From: Whitmania pigra
Lineage: Eukaryota > Annelida > Clitellata > Hirudinida > Haemopidae
NCBI GenBank assembly: GCA_021613335.1
Contig: JAJTWR010000055.1
Span: 317,501 to 381,500 of the forward strand
Direction: 5' to 3'
DNA: 64,000 nt
Part shown: positions 34,897 to 45,521 of the stretch, piece after piece
Numbering within the stretch: position 1 is the stretch's first letter
Layout of the letters: each line of letters starts with the position of its first letter
The notes under the pieces: generated by a model
The model's input: the letters and a program-made list of their open reading frames with translations, nothing else
The model's database searches: none
Told to the model about the DNA's origin: nothing
Program-made: the position numbers and the translations under genes

Positions 34897-37698
34897 GCAC
34901 CAAACTTTACACTTCCTGGCAGGATTCATAGGTCAGCGGTACTCAAACTGCGGACCGCGGTCCACAATCCGGACCGCCGATAGATTTTAAGTGGACCTCC
35001 AGTTATTTCCAAAAAAATAAATTTAAAAATTTAAAAAGTTAAAAAATTCAAATTTTTTTAGAAATATACAACTTTGTTAATTTGTTTCGTGTTGTTGATT
35101 AAAATTTTTTTGATTAACATTTTTGATTTACGATGTAAAAGTAAACATTCAATTTAATGGAAGCTGAAAATTCATTAGGCATTAACAGAGCATCACTTCA
35201 GCGGAAACTGTTGATATGCAAAGCGATGATGCCCCAAAAACGAAATTAGAAGAAGTTACTATTGCTGAATTATTGAGACTTAACTAATCACCTACCTAAA
35301 CCTTTCCTGAGCGTGAGTGTTGGTTATAAGGTCCTTTAGAAGATATTGAGGCTTTGCTTTTTGATGAGCATTTGGTGAGCAGTATTTCAATCCTGTGTAA
35401 TGAAAGCAATGCCTACCCTTCCAAAGGCAATAAAAAACAACTGCTCAGGAGTGTAAGGGAGACCTGGAAGTTTTGGTTCCGGTCCATTCCTCTTTACCCA
35501 ATTCTTGTAAGCCTGATGGCGTAACAAGTTGCATCACCTTGTCTATTGATCGTATTCTATTTACATATTAAGTACCAAAAATGATCCTTTGATTCCGCCG
35601 TCATCTGCAATATTTTCTTTAAGAGTAAGCAACCCATCCGTCTGCAGGAATTAGAAGAAAATATGTCTCAAATCGTTAACTACCAATGAAACTGTACATC
35701 AATTTATTAAATCAATTTAACTACACATTTATAACAATCTATTAAATCAATTTAACTACACATTTATAACAATCTATTAAATCAATTTAACTGCACATTC
35801 TACATCAACTCACTTTAAATTGTATCTCATTTACCCTGAATCTGCTATACTGCCTAACCAAACATTGGCTTTCTTTGGCAAATCTATCTAGATCTTCCTT
35901 CTTCCACCAGGAAATAAGGTTGCCAAATCTATCGGTCGTACCACCTGCATGTTCACGATTGGACGAAGAATATTTATTTTCCTTTTTTAATCTCAGGTCA
36001 AAGCAGGCTACCTTTTTTGTCGAAGGCATGAGATAATTCATGACCGATCACATGGCCAACCCCCCAAAGTTGAGGTACCTTTGCAAAAGTAACAAAGCTA
36101 TAAAGATTTTTACTTTAATTTAATTTTGGTTTAACTTTAATCTTGATTTCAATTTCAAATTAAATTGTAAGTTTTGATTTGCATAGGACTGGTTTCAGAA
36201 AAGAAAGGCCTGCAACATGCCGGCAGGGATTTCTGAATATTCCATGTATTCACGCCACTCAAATTTTATCAGACGTCATAAAAAAATATTTTTAAAAAAT
36301 TACCGAGTAGTTGTAATAAGCATTGATCTTTGCCACAGAGCCAATGCTAGCAAAAAACACAACTATTTATTATTAAATAATTCTCTATTAACAAAGAAAT
36401 AAATTATTTCAACATTATGATAATAGCAGAAACAATTTTTAATCAATTCAAGAAAAGCTTTTTCAAAGTCCCATCAGTTATTAAAAGATACAAGCAATTT
36501 TTATCAAAGAAAGTTTTTAAAGTTTGTCGGCAATTTTGAGAAAATATAGAAAAAAGTTGAGAATCTGTAATAGTTAAACAAAAATTCTTCACTAATAAAA
36601 TCATTAGAATTCTCCTGACGTACTCGTCGTTGATTATAGAAATCATTGGCGCCGCCAAAGAAACTCTGGCAGCCAACGTCCGTGAAAAGAAAAGATATTC
36701 CAGAAAGTTATTAAGTTAAACAAACTCCTGAAATTATTATTTTACATGTTTTACACGAACGATTTAATAATTAAATTTATTTCCAGCCTTTTTAAAGAGA
36801 TCGTTGAACTTCGGATTATCGAGAAAATCTGAATAACCTATATCTTCGCGAGTGCTGAGTAGCTGAAAGTTGGCAACATTTCACCATTACATCATTACAT
36901 AACTGATTATTAATAAGATAACAGTGTAAATATGTTGTGTTTTTTTTAGATAAATAACAATTCAGATAATTCAATAAAGAGTTACTTTTTCAATTGCTTT
37001 GACTTTGGTTTCACTAGTCATCCAAGTAACTTCATTTATTAAAGTTTGATAAGATTCCTTCAGATATTTGACCAATTCTAGCACCTGATGTACAGGTGTA
37101 CATTTTATCAAGCAAGTAGGACTGAAGTCATAATTAAACTAATAATAATACTGAAAGAAAATTTCATGTACTTTATCCTTGGAAGATTTTGTGAAGTATT
37201 TTTTCTTGTAGGTGGCAATGTACAAGTAATCTAATTCTTCTACCAAATGTGAGCATGTCAGAGAGCGTTTAGGCAGTTCGTAAAACGTCTCCGTTGCCTG
37301 TTCGTGAATGAAAATAATTTATTTGACAAAAAGTCACAAAACCTGATGCGTAACAATTTGTCCTTTTTTTCGGACTTCTTATCTTGTCGCCCTTTCTAAC
37401 TAACAAGTAAAGGTCTGAAGAATATTAAAATTGCATACTGCATATTATAATAATATATTAAACATATTGTAAAGATCATAGGATTATCAAATGATAAAAA
37501 AGATACACTGCTTATATTATAATAAGGCATAAAATATATTATAAACATTATAGGATATTAAAACTATAAAAGTTTAAAAGAATTCCACAAGGAGTTCTAG
37601 AAACCTTACGGAACTTTGCCATTGATTGCACAAAAAAGTCCGGCAAGGCCAACATCAGTGACTTAAGAAGTTCCCACAATAAACAGTTGACTACAATG
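34897..37698 (-). pseudogene. NEP-C: truncated, multiply broken M13 peptidase pseudogene
   Basis: The block A counterpart of NEP-E, with recognisable exons at 34897-34933, 35296-35357, 35417-35512, 35576-35641, 35814-35944, 36012-36078, 36183-36232, 36304-36346, 36624-36727, 36788-36862, 36986-37084, 37172-37297 and 37605-37698. Lesions relative to NEP-E are as follows. The stop codon TGA became TGC. A hAT fragment replaced most of the terminal exon and the following intron. The acceptor side of the next exon is deleted. One G is missing from the run beside HELSH (67 versus 68 bases). There is a 2-base deletion in 36183-36232 and a 13-base deletion in 36304-36346. An in-frame TAA lies at 36716-36718. 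N-terminal exons are absent because the duplication ends at about 37702. It cannot make a peptidase. Confidence 0.93.
34934..35268. mobile_element. hAT-like fragment replacing part of NEP-C
   Basis: It begins CAGCGGTACTCAAACTGCGG, a typical hAT-type terminus. In block B the corresponding interval (58981-59302) holds the rest of the terminal exon and an intron, so this is an insertion with deletion. The other terminus is not recognisable. Confidence 0.6.
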
Positions 37699-37908
37699 CT
37701 AATGTTAAACACACTATACTCTCGATCTCCTATTGTCTCGATTACAAGAAACTCAACAGAATCGATCTGAAAAAAAACGGATATGGATTTAATTTCCAGC
37801 ATGGAATATAGGCATTAAACAATTAACCCTTGGTCTGAGTCAATCTTAGGACAAAAGGGGTCATTCATAAAAAACGCCCGCAAATGGGGGAGCTCTTCAA
37901 AAGCATAC
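37699..37908. other. Breakpoint sequence right of block A
   Basis: Beyond 37702 the sequence no longer matches block B or any M13 exon. The frame that continues upstream of the last NEP-C exon (to about 37802) is not M13-like. From about 37840, AGGGGTCA and CGCAAATGGGGGAG look like the edge of a small non-autonomous element. The gypsy element has split it, since the other part seems to resume after 42150. Confidence 0.4.
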
Positions 37909-38063
37909 TGTAGTGACCGCACATCCCTACTAAGAATGTTTTGGTCCTTTTGTTCTCAGAGTTTTTACCGCGCTGATGCTTTTCATTGTCGTCAATCCGT
38001 TTATGAGTTATACCGATTGTACGTTCGATTAAAAGTCAAGTGTTAGCCTGGTTAATTACTTCA
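37909..38063 (+). repeat. 5' LTR of gypsy element
   Basis: A 155-bp direct repeat beginning TGTAGTGACC and ending TTACTTCA. It differs from the 3' LTR at a single base (TTCTCAGAG versus TTCTCCGAG). ATAC lies immediately before it (37905-37908) and is repeated after the 3' LTR. Confidence 0.95.
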
Positions 38064-38064
38064 T

Positions 38065-38077
38065 TGGTGACCCCGAC
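38065..38077 (+). other. Primer binding site, tRNA-Trp type
   Basis: TGGTGACCCCGAC starts one base after the 5' LTR and is complementary to the conserved 3' end of animal tRNA-Trp (GTCGGGGTCACCA). This primer is characteristic of CsRn1/Kabuki-type gypsy elements. Confidence 0.85.
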
Positions 38078-38095
38078 TCTGAGCAAAACTCAAAA

Positions 38096-38899
38096 ATGGA
38101 ATCGCAAGCTGCTTCAATTTCTATCAAACCGATTGTTTTCAACCCAGCGGAGGCATCGGCTTGGTTCAGAATAATGGAAGCACAATTTACTCTTTCCAAC
38201 ATCACGGTTAGCTCAACCAGGTTTTACCACGCATTGGCAGCCCTACCAGGGTCTGTTGTGATGTGCCTTGATGATGACACTGTGGAGGCCATGGATTACG
38301 AACGTCTGAAGAGTGCAGTGCTCGAGCAAACCATGCCCAACAAAGCGGAGCTTTTCGACCAGTTCCTGCAACAAAATCCGCTAACAGGCCGGCCTTCGCA
38401 ACATTTGGTAGCCATGAGAAAACTAGCGCAACAAGTGGGAGCACCTGACGACATGGTTCGCCACAGATTCCAGAAATCGTTGCCTGCCAATTTGGCCCTG
38501 GTCGTTGCAGCACAGAAGAACTTGCCTTTGGAAGAGGTGGGGAAATTGGCAGACGAATTAATTACCATGACATCAGTTCAGCACACACAGGCGATCCAGG
38601 AACCAACACTGGATGTTGATGCAATCAAAAAAACCACAGGAACCAACAGAACACTGGAGCCATTCACTCCAGGTCAACAAAAGTTTGTCGTGCACACATT
38701 TATTTTGGTCTTGAGGCTAAATCCTGCCGACCTTGGTGCGTTTGGCCAGACAAGCGTGGGGCTCGAGTTGCCCAGTCTAGGAATGCTTCTCCGGTGTCCC
38801 ACAAGCCAAGGTCGGTTGCGACCATCGAAGGTGCCCCTATGTTTTATGTCGCATTTTTCACCACAGCTAACACCATACGTCATCAATTCAAGTTTCTAG
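38096..38899 (+). CDS. gag: Gypsy gag (capsid-like) ORF
   Basis: The ORF starts at an ATG 19 bases past the primer site. Residues 1-180 contain the capsid-like pattern FNPAEASAWFRIMEAQF, LPGSVVMCLDD and KAELFDQFLQQNPLTGRPSQ seen in retrotransposon gags of arthropods and flatworms. From about residue 180 this frame stops resembling gag. The zinc knuckle, CRAHIYFGLEAKSCRPWC (a CHCC arrangement, from about 38689), lies in the pol frame. The pol frame is closed upstream by a TGA at 38617-38619, so the switch must occur after that. An A7 run at 38627-38633 is the obvious place. The listed 3' part of the ORF is therefore probably not translated as gag. Confidence 0.85.
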   Translation: MESQAASISIKPIVFNPAEASAWFRIMEAQFTLSNITVSSTRFYHALAALPGSVVMCLDDDTVEAMDYERLKSAVLEQTMPNKAELFDQFLQQNPLTGRPSQHLVAMRKLAQQVGAPDDMVRHRFQKSLPANLALVVAAQKNLPLEEVGKLADELITMTSVQHTQAIQEPTLDVDAIKKTTGTNRTLEPFTPGQQKFVVHTFILVLRLNPADLGAFGQTSVGLELPSLGMLLRCPTSQGRLRPSKVPLCFMSHFSPQLTPYVINSSF

Positions 38900-41800
38900 T
38901 CGACACCGGATCAGCGGTATCAATCATTCCCCCAAAAGCGTTATCAAACATTTCAGTTCCAATCAGAGCAACAAACGTCAAGTTGAACACAGCCAACGGT
39001 ATGCCTCTCGAGATTCATGGAGAAGTTACACTAACGATAAGCAGTCAAGACCTCCGAAGAGAATTCACCTGGACGTTCATAGTGGCAGTCACCACACAAC
39101 CAATATTAGGGGCTGATTTCTTCATTCATCACCATCTACTTGTTGACTGTCGCAACCGCCAACTTCTGGACACGAAGACGTCACTCTCCTCGGCAATGAT
39201 AACAACGGTTGGGGAGATTATAGCCCCTGTGTTCGACTGTCCACCTGACACCCCCCCACTCATCAAGGCATTAATAGAACGTCATACTGCTCTGGTTGGC
39301 CCTTGGCAGATAAACCTCCGTCCACCTTCATCCTCAGCACAGCACACAATTGAACTAACTTCAAACAAACCAATCTGTTCCCGTTTTCGACAACTCCCAC
39401 CTGACAAATTTGAGGCCGCTAAACAAGAATTCGCTATGCTCTTAAAGGCTGGGATTGTTCGACAATCTAGCAGTTGTTATTCCAGCCCGCTACACATGGT
39501 TCCAAAAAAGGACAACCAATGGCGGCCCTGTGGAGATTATCGGAAACTCAACAGTGTCACCAAACCTGACAGATATCCCCTGCCAAGAATTTCTGATGTG
39601 ACAAGCCGACTCAGTGGCAGTTCAGTATTCAGCAAATTAGATTTGGTTAAGGCATATTACAACATCCCCATTCATCCAGATGACATCCCAAAGACAGCCG
39701 TTACAACTCCTTTTGGTTTGTTTGAATTTACTCGCATGCCATTCGGTCCCAGAAATGCAACTCAAACATTCCAAAGATTCATGGATGCAACTTTTCAAGA
39801 CTTGCCATTTGTTTGTGTGTATATTGACGATATCTTGGTAGCCTCAAACAATGAGCATGAGCATCTACAACACCTCAGAATTGTCTTTCAGCGGCTGGAG
39901 GAAAACAACCTCCGGATCAACGTCAGTAAATGTATGTTTGCCCAGAGCTCTGTTGTATTTCTAGGCCATAGACTATCTTCGACTGGAATATCACCACCTG
40001 AAGATAACACACGAGCCATCATCGATTTTCCTAAACCGAAAGACTATGCAGGTTTACGACGTTTTATTGGCATGATTGGATATTATAGATCATTCATCCC
40101 TCATTTTGCCCAGATATCTGCCCCCTTGTATACTCTTTTGGGAAGTACAAATCAACGTAACCATCAATTGACGTGGGAAACCTCTGAGTGCAAAGCTTTT
40201 GAAGATGTAAAATCATCTCTAGCAGATGCGGCCAATCTTCATTACATTAGCAAGTCTAGTAACCTATACCACCTAGTGACTGATGCATCTTCGGTAGCCA
40301 TCGGTGCGGCACTTCATCAGGTTGTTTTGGGCATGCCACAGCCAATTGCTTTTTATTCCAAGAGACTTTCTAAAACAGAATCAATATACTCTGCATTTGA
40401 CAAAGAGCTTTTGGCAGCATACTTAGCTGTCCTCCATTTCAAGCACATCATTGAAGGCAGAGAACTCCATTTATTTACAGACCACAAACCCATCTGCCAA
40501 GCTTTTCAATCCAACAGGGACCAGAAGACCCACATACAACAGCGACGTCTCTCCATCATCTCTGAATATGTTACTGAAATACATCACATCAGAGGAGCTG
40601 AAAACATAGTAGCAGATGCACTTTCCAGGCCAGTCACTGCACTACAACTAGAACACCCAGATCTAGCAAGTATTGCCAAAGCACAGACTGAAGATCCAGA
40701 AATACAAAAGTGCAAGGATGCTCTCACATCCCATCAACTCTCGACGGACTTGGCAATTCTTTGCGAAAACAGTTCTATTTATCCCCGCCCATATGTGCCC
40801 TTAGCACAAAGACAATCAGTGTTTAGGCACCTTCACAATCTGGCACATCCAGGTATACGAGGATCTACTAATTTGATTGCAACAAGGTATTACTGGCCTA
40901 AAATGAAAGGGGACATCAAACAATGGGTCAACAACTGCTTAGACTGTCAGAAAGCCAAGGTCAATCGTCACAACAAGAGTATCCCAGAACAACCCATGTA
41001 TCCATTCAATGATCGATTTCAAACAGTTCACATGGACATAGTAGGACCTCTGAAACCTTCAAAAACACTAGGTTCTCATTACACCTCAGAGATGCAATAT
41101 GTTGTGACACTCATCGACAGAGCAACGCGTTGGTTTGAATGTGTTCCCGTAGCCTCAATCACAGCTACCACAGTTGCTGAGGCATTTTTAACCCACTGGA
41201 TTAGTAGATTTGGAGTACCATTGTGCCTCACTACAGATCAAGGACGACAGTTTGAAAGTAGTCTCTTCAATGCTTTGTCCCATTCTATTGCTTTTCATCG
41301 ACTACGCACCACTGCTTATCACCCTCAGTCCAATGGAATGATCGAGCGTTTCCATAGAACACTCAAGACAGCACTTGTGTCTCGAAATGAAGAATGGCTG
41401 ATAGCACTTCCAATAGTTTGCTTAGCATTGAGAGCTTTACCGACTGAACATGGGTTTTCACCGTTTACAGCCATGACAGGCTCAGACATCTTGATGCCAC
41501 ATGTCTTCTTTCACAAAGCGAATCCTTCTACTAAGGAACAGTTTGAAGCAATCCAGCAACTCCACAAGCACATGCGTCAACTGGACTTTACAACTCTCTC
41601 TGAAGGTATACACAATGGTCGAACCATCCGCCCCCAGTCAGTTACCTTGCAACCTGGACAATATGTCTGGTTGCGGATAGATAGAGTTCGACAACCTTTA
41701 GAGGCTCCATACCAGGGTCCTTACAAAGTCCTTGACACCAAGCAAAATATTGTCAAGATAGAACTTCCCGATGGATCCACCAGTTGTGTTTCGCTGGATC

Positions 41801-41964
41801 GTGTCAAACTTGCCAAGATGCCGATGACGACGCCAGGGACGCCGGTCGACCAGACAGCTCCTGCATCCATCACAAATTTTCCCAATAACCCACCTGAACC
41901 CACACGCACAAGATCAGGAAAGTGTGTACGTTTCAATCATCACCGGGATCACATCTACTACTGA
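38794..41964 (+). CDS. pol: Gypsy pol: protease, reverse transcriptase, RNase H, integrase
   Basis: A single open frame of 1056 codons from this ATG, which is also open back to 38620, so the natural product is probably a gag-pol fusion. Domains in order: an aspartic protease with LVDTGSAVSI, and a reverse transcriptase with LDLVKAYYNIPIHP, FGLFEFTRMPFGPRNA and the YIDD catalytic box. Next come RNase H with VTDASSVAIGAAL and an integrase with an H-H-C-C finger (HLHNLAHPG...CLDCQKAK) and the D,D-35-E core (HMDIVGPL, TTDQGRQFE, YHPQSNGMIERFHR). No stop or frameshift is visible in the domains, so the enzymes may be functional. Copying its RNA and integrating with a 4-bp target duplication is the expected role. 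Confidence 0.95.
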   Translation: MSHKPRSVATIEGAPMFYVAFFTTANTIRHQFKFLVDTGSAVSIIPPKALSNISVPIRATNVKLNTANGMPLEIHGEVTLTISSQDLRREFTWTFIVAVTTQPILGADFFIHHHLLVDCRNRQLLDTKTSLSSAMITTVGEIIAPVFDCPPDTPPLIKALIERHTALVGPWQINLRPPSSSAQHTIELTSNKPICSRFRQLPPDKFEAAKQEFAMLLKAGIVRQSSSCYSSPLHMVPKKDNQWRPCGDYRKLNSVTKPDRYPLPRISDVTSRLSGSSVFSKLDLVKAYYNIPIHPDDIPKTAVTTPFGLFEFTRMPFGPRNATQTFQRFMDATFQDLPFVCVYIDDILVASNNEHEHLQHLRIVFQRLEENNLRINVSKCMFAQSSVVFLGHRLSSTGISPPEDNTRAIIDFPKPKDYAGLRRFIGMIGYYRSFIPHFAQISAPLYTLLGSTNQRNHQLTWETSECKAFEDVKSSLADAANLHYISKSSNLYHLVTDASSVAIGAALHQVVLGMPQPIAFYSKRLSKTESIYSAFDKELLAAYLAVLHFKHIIEGRELHLFTDHKPICQAFQSNRDQKTHIQQRRLSIISEYVTEIHHIRGAENIVADALSRPVTALQLEHPDLASIAKAQTEDPEIQKCKDALTSHQLSTDLAILCENSSIYPRPYVPLAQRQSVFRHLHNLAHPGIRGSTNLIATRYYWPKMKGDIKQWVNNCLDCQKAKVNRHNKSIPEQPMYPFNDRFQTVHMDIVGPLKPSKTLGSHYTSEMQYVVTLIDRATRWFECVPVASITATTVAEAFLTHWISRFGVPLCLTTDQGRQFESSLFNALSHSIAFHRLRTTAYHPQSNGMIERFHRTLKTALVSRNEEWLIALPIVCLALRALPTEHGFSPFTAMTGSDILMPHVFFHKANPSTKEQFEAIQQLHKHMRQLDFTTLSEGIHNGRTIRPQSVTLQPGQYVWLRIDRVRQPLEAPYQGPYKVLDTKQNIVKIELPDGSTSCVSLDRVKLAKMPMTTPGTPVDQTAPASITNFPNNPPEPTRTRSGKCVRFNHHRDHIYY

Positions 41965-41976
41965 CTCCGTCTTCCC

Positions 41977-41987
41977 AGGGGGGAGCT
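41977..41987 (+). other. Polypurine tract
   Basis: AGGGGGGAG lies a few bases before the 3' LTR, where plus-strand DNA synthesis is primed in LTR elements. Confidence 0.6.
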
Positions 41988-41990
41988 CAC

Positions 41991-42145
41991 TGTAGTGACC
42001 GCACATCCCTACTAAGAATGTTTTGGTCCTTTTGTTCTCCGAGTTTTTACCGCGCTGATGCTTTTCATTGTCGTCAATCCGTTTATGAGTTATACCGATT
42101 GTACGTTCGATTAAAAGTCAAGTGTTAGCCTGGTTAATTACTTCA
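41991..42145 (+). repeat. 3' LTR of gypsy element
   Basis: A 155-bp copy of the 5' LTR with one substitution, followed by ATAC, the target duplication. Confidence 0.95.
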
Positions 42146-42149
42146 ATAC

Positions 42150-44915
42150 TAATGCTGAAGGGGGAGGGCAATTGTTTTTGTTGATTAAAAACGAAATAAT
42201 TTTTAAATTTTTAAAAGTTATATTTTTAATGATTTTATTTTTATTTTTTCAATATTATTTTATTGGCATTTGGGTACGTCCATAAAGTATGTCATGCTCG
42301 AGAAGGAGGATGTCTAAGAAATTGTGACAAATTAAAAATTACAGTTAAGGTTTATTGTGGACGACCCCCAAAGAGAAAAAGCATCTTCTAATTCAAATTT
42401 TGTTTGGTTTCTGTGCGCGCCAATAGAGATGTGCCGTCACTACATAACTACGCTTGAGATTCTAGTTAACTTTCTTTTGATGTTAAAAAATAACATTAAT
42501 AACGCCAATAAATAAATAAATTCTAAATGTCACTAATGTTTGCAAATCTATGTTAAATGTTTTGAAGTTTATCGAGATGTCTCAAGATGTCTCTATGAAT
42601 GGGGATACTGTTGCTCGAAACTATTCAATGTAAACAAGAAACCTAACTACAGCCTCACGTTATTATTCATTACGCATCTTTGGAAAGGATGCTCCGAAAA
42701 TAACATTTAGCTTTATTTCATATAAGTGACTCGGTAATCAGTAGTTCATTCGGTCATCGCATAGCACGCACATTGCTACAGCCCAGCAATCATTGGATTC
42801 TCTCATCACTCCAGTGATCAGCTTTCTCAACTCGCTTCGGCCCTTCGATTGCTCAGTAAATTCTCAATTAAAATACTTTATGTTGTATATCAGTAACTTA
42901 CACAATTATTGACGATCCAAAAATTTCATCTCGAAGCCACTTCACCTGTCGAAAGAACTTTTGAGTGTCCCATAACACAGTTAGAGAACAATTAACGAAA
43001 TTATTTCTACAATTATTTTATTTGATAAATAAAAACTCAACACTCTGTGAGAAGAGTCTTAATATTGGGATGAAATTCGTAATAACAATAATATTGCCAT
43101 GTGCATATCGTCAGAAAGACTTTGTGTTTTCGTTGTTCCTTGAAGTCCTAAAGAGATGAGTCTTCAGGTGACTCTTGAAGAGCTCCAGAAATGGGTGGGC
43201 TCTTACGAGGGGAGGTATAAGAGTAGCCTCCGTTGACTATTGATGACCTATTGATTGGTTGCCCAGGTGAGGTGATTGCAGGAAGGTGAGGTGCGAATCA
43301 AAAATAACACCTAGGGTTGTAGAAGAAGGAAAAAGGGTTTCAGCGACGTTTATGGAAAGAGGACGCGACAGAGTTTTGAGGTGAGCGGGTTTGTCAATGA
43401 ATTTCGGATATCTGCGGATTCAGTTTAAGAAAGAAACGATATGCCAATCATTGATGATACCCGTGCAATTCCGCAAAATAATAAACGATTGAATTTGCTG
43501 AAGACCCGACTAGTGACCACAGTGCTTATGATGGTCAATATTAGGCTATTTAAAAAAAATTAAGTATGATAAAAACAAAAAATGAGTTTTATTTTATAAT
43601 AATCATCACAACCTAATTTATCATTACACTTGAGAACAATTAACAAAATTATTTCTACAATTGTTTCATTTTATAGATAAATACTCAAAACCCCAACCCG
43701 CGGGATTTGGCGGTTTCACTTGAAGGTGGGAAATCGGCGTTTTCACCTCAAAGTCGGCGATTAGTTCTGATGATCGAGATAACCGATGAGGGGCTATCGC
43801 CATTTATTTATTTATTTATTTGGTTAAGGTCCGTTGCATAACTAAGATGACTTGTACTTGTTAATTAGTTTTAGTTATGTAAAAGAAACGATATGTATTA
43901 TTATAATAATAGGATTATATTAATAATGAAATAAATAACATTTGATTAAAGATTCTGTTAAGTGACTCCGATTTTTGCAGATCCATAAGTAAATAGTGTC
44001 CGGATTGCTAAGCATGGATTCATCTTAGAGTTGTTTTGAATCTAATTTCTTTCCTCAGGACAGACTGTGCCGGACATTTCATCTTCCTGAAGGCACACCT
44101 GATAATGTTTTTTTTTTTTAAAGAGAAACATATGTTGATTCAGAGCATATTTTTCAACTCAGAATCTGGAAATTAGAACCTCCTTCCTTCTTGAGGCACA
44201 TTGGAATTTGTTCTTTGTCGACACAAGCTTCTGTATGTTCTTGTTATGTCGGCTGTCATAGGTTTAGCACATGCCACAGTGAACAACTCGGTTTGTCGGT
44301 CCAAACGCGGTTGTGGAGGTGAGCTAAAAACAAGTTTAAGAGGATGCGTGGCATCTCAGACATTCATATAGAATCATAACTGGATCAGTTCCTTTGGCAT
44401 AGCCTTGGGAACAGCTACTCCTGTTTCCAGACCTCGAACTTATCCGGGAATACTATCCCGTCTGAAGAAATATTGTCTTGTGGGTTCCAAAACAATCAGG
44501 GCTACCCAATAAGCTCAAGCATGAAAATGTGCCGCTCAAAACTGTAGTTTTATCGCGCACACTGATAAGAAATTAGAGAACATTGGTCGCATATCATTTC
44601 ATCATAAACTATTAGAATTGCAAGCTGCTACTACTGAGAACCGATGAAAATGTTTTTCCCAATCACTTTATAATAGATAATCGTGCTATATTTTTATATT
44701 CTTCAAAATAATGTACATTTGCGAAAAACTTCTAGTCATGTCAAATCTTTAAAATTTAGTAGAGACACCTCGCGACATATCGGTAAACCTTTAATTAAAT
44801 ATATATTTACTTTTAATCATTATAGGTAGAGCTAATTTTGTTTATGAGATGGAGCTATGTCTCTTATTTTTCATCTCATTAAGGCTGTGTGCAGCTCGGA
44901 CGGTTTTACCACAGC
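42150..44915. other. Spacer between gypsy element and block B
   Basis: No intact gene is visible. The sequence just after the gypsy element (to about 42370, with TGGGTACGTCCATAAAGTAT) looks like the other part of the small element it interrupted. A short LINE reverse-transcriptase relic lies at 43260-43420. The segment 44030-44570 is less AT-rich and contains a broken minus-strand frame of unknown nature. Confidence 0.5.
43260..43420 (-). pseudogene. LINE reverse-transcriptase fragment
   Basis: The minus-strand translation contains LSINVAETLFPSSTTLGVIF followed by DSHLTF. This matches the post-catalytic segment (LGVIFDS-type) shared by RTE/CR1/Jockey reverse transcriptases. It is only about 50 codons and has no intact partner frame nearby. 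Confidence 0.65.
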
Positions 44916-45435
44916 TCGCAATAAATTAAATAATATTAATATAACTACAAGAAAGGGTTAAATAAACTATCCAACTCTAGAATAAGTAAATTCATTTAAC
45001 GAAACATAACCAATCTAGCATTACCGAAACAATCGAAACATTAAAATTACATTACCCGAGTGCAGACATAAACACTCCCAAGACCGCTCACAGAATAAAT
45101 TGCTGCTGATAAAAAAACAAAACGATTGGAGGCAATTTTAAAAATTGAACTGTCTAATCAATACAAGATACAGATGTCAACAAAGTCAAATTAAACTAAA
45201 TTTAACAATTAAATATGGCGCAATTGTAAGAAGACAAATTATAATTGACTTAAAAAGGCTTCACAATATTAAACATAAAGTAAAATTTCATATCTGGTTT
45301 CATTTAGAAGAACGTTTTATGAGAAATTGATTTTAGATGGCAATTAAGTCAATTTGTTTAAATGCAGAAGAAAAACAACATAAATAAAATTATTGAAGTA
45401 AAAATTATATTCAAATGGTGATCTCATCATGCGTT

Positions 45436-45521
45436 ACCCTCTCTCCATGACACTTTCGAAATTATTCCTAATAGGACTTTGAAACCCTTTCAAGTTCGTT
45501 ATTGGACCATTAACCTTGCAT
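45436..45521 (-). pseudogene. Relic of an M13 C-terminal exon (block B)
   Basis: After an acceptor-like AAG the minus strand reads VNGPITNLKGFQSPIRNNF. This aligns with [11 protein letters not shown], the start of the NEP-E terminal exon, before degenerating. Together with 19330-19400 it marks a further dead peptidase gene older than the duplication. Confidence 0.6.

Larger units (their letters stand above)
18807..37702. repeat. Segmental duplication block A
   Basis: The sequence is near-identical to 44916-61714 once insertions are set aside. Homology begins at TCGCAATAAATTAAATA (18807 versus 44916) and ends just past the last exon fragment of NEP-C (37702 versus 61714). Block A carries NEP-B, pseudogene NEP-C, an R2-type LINE (21655-23470) and a CR1-like LINE (about 26476-30273). 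Large parts agree almost base for base, including the identical 69-residue ORF at 24912-25121 and 51480-51689. Confidence 0.92.
37909..42145 (+). mobile_element. Ty3/gypsy LTR retrotransposon, CsRn1/Kabuki-like, near-complete
   Basis: The element is bounded by two 155-bp LTRs and an ATAC target duplication (37905-37908 and 42146-42149). It has a primer binding site matching the 3' end of tRNA-Trp, a gag region, a complete pol and a polypurine tract before the 3' LTR. No env-like frame is present. One mismatch between LTRs and an open 1056-codon pol show a recent insertion. It lies in the spacer between duplicated blocks, inside what seems to be an older small element. Confidence 0.95.

Noticed and set aside
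37700..37802. Extension of the last NEP-C exon into a longer peptidase exon
   Set aside because: The upstream frame has no M13 similarity, and homology with block B ends at about 37702; a splice acceptor precedes the true exon.
38208..38886. Minus-strand frames inside the gypsy gag
   Set aside because: Antisense shadows of gag and pol, which have clear domains on the plus strand.
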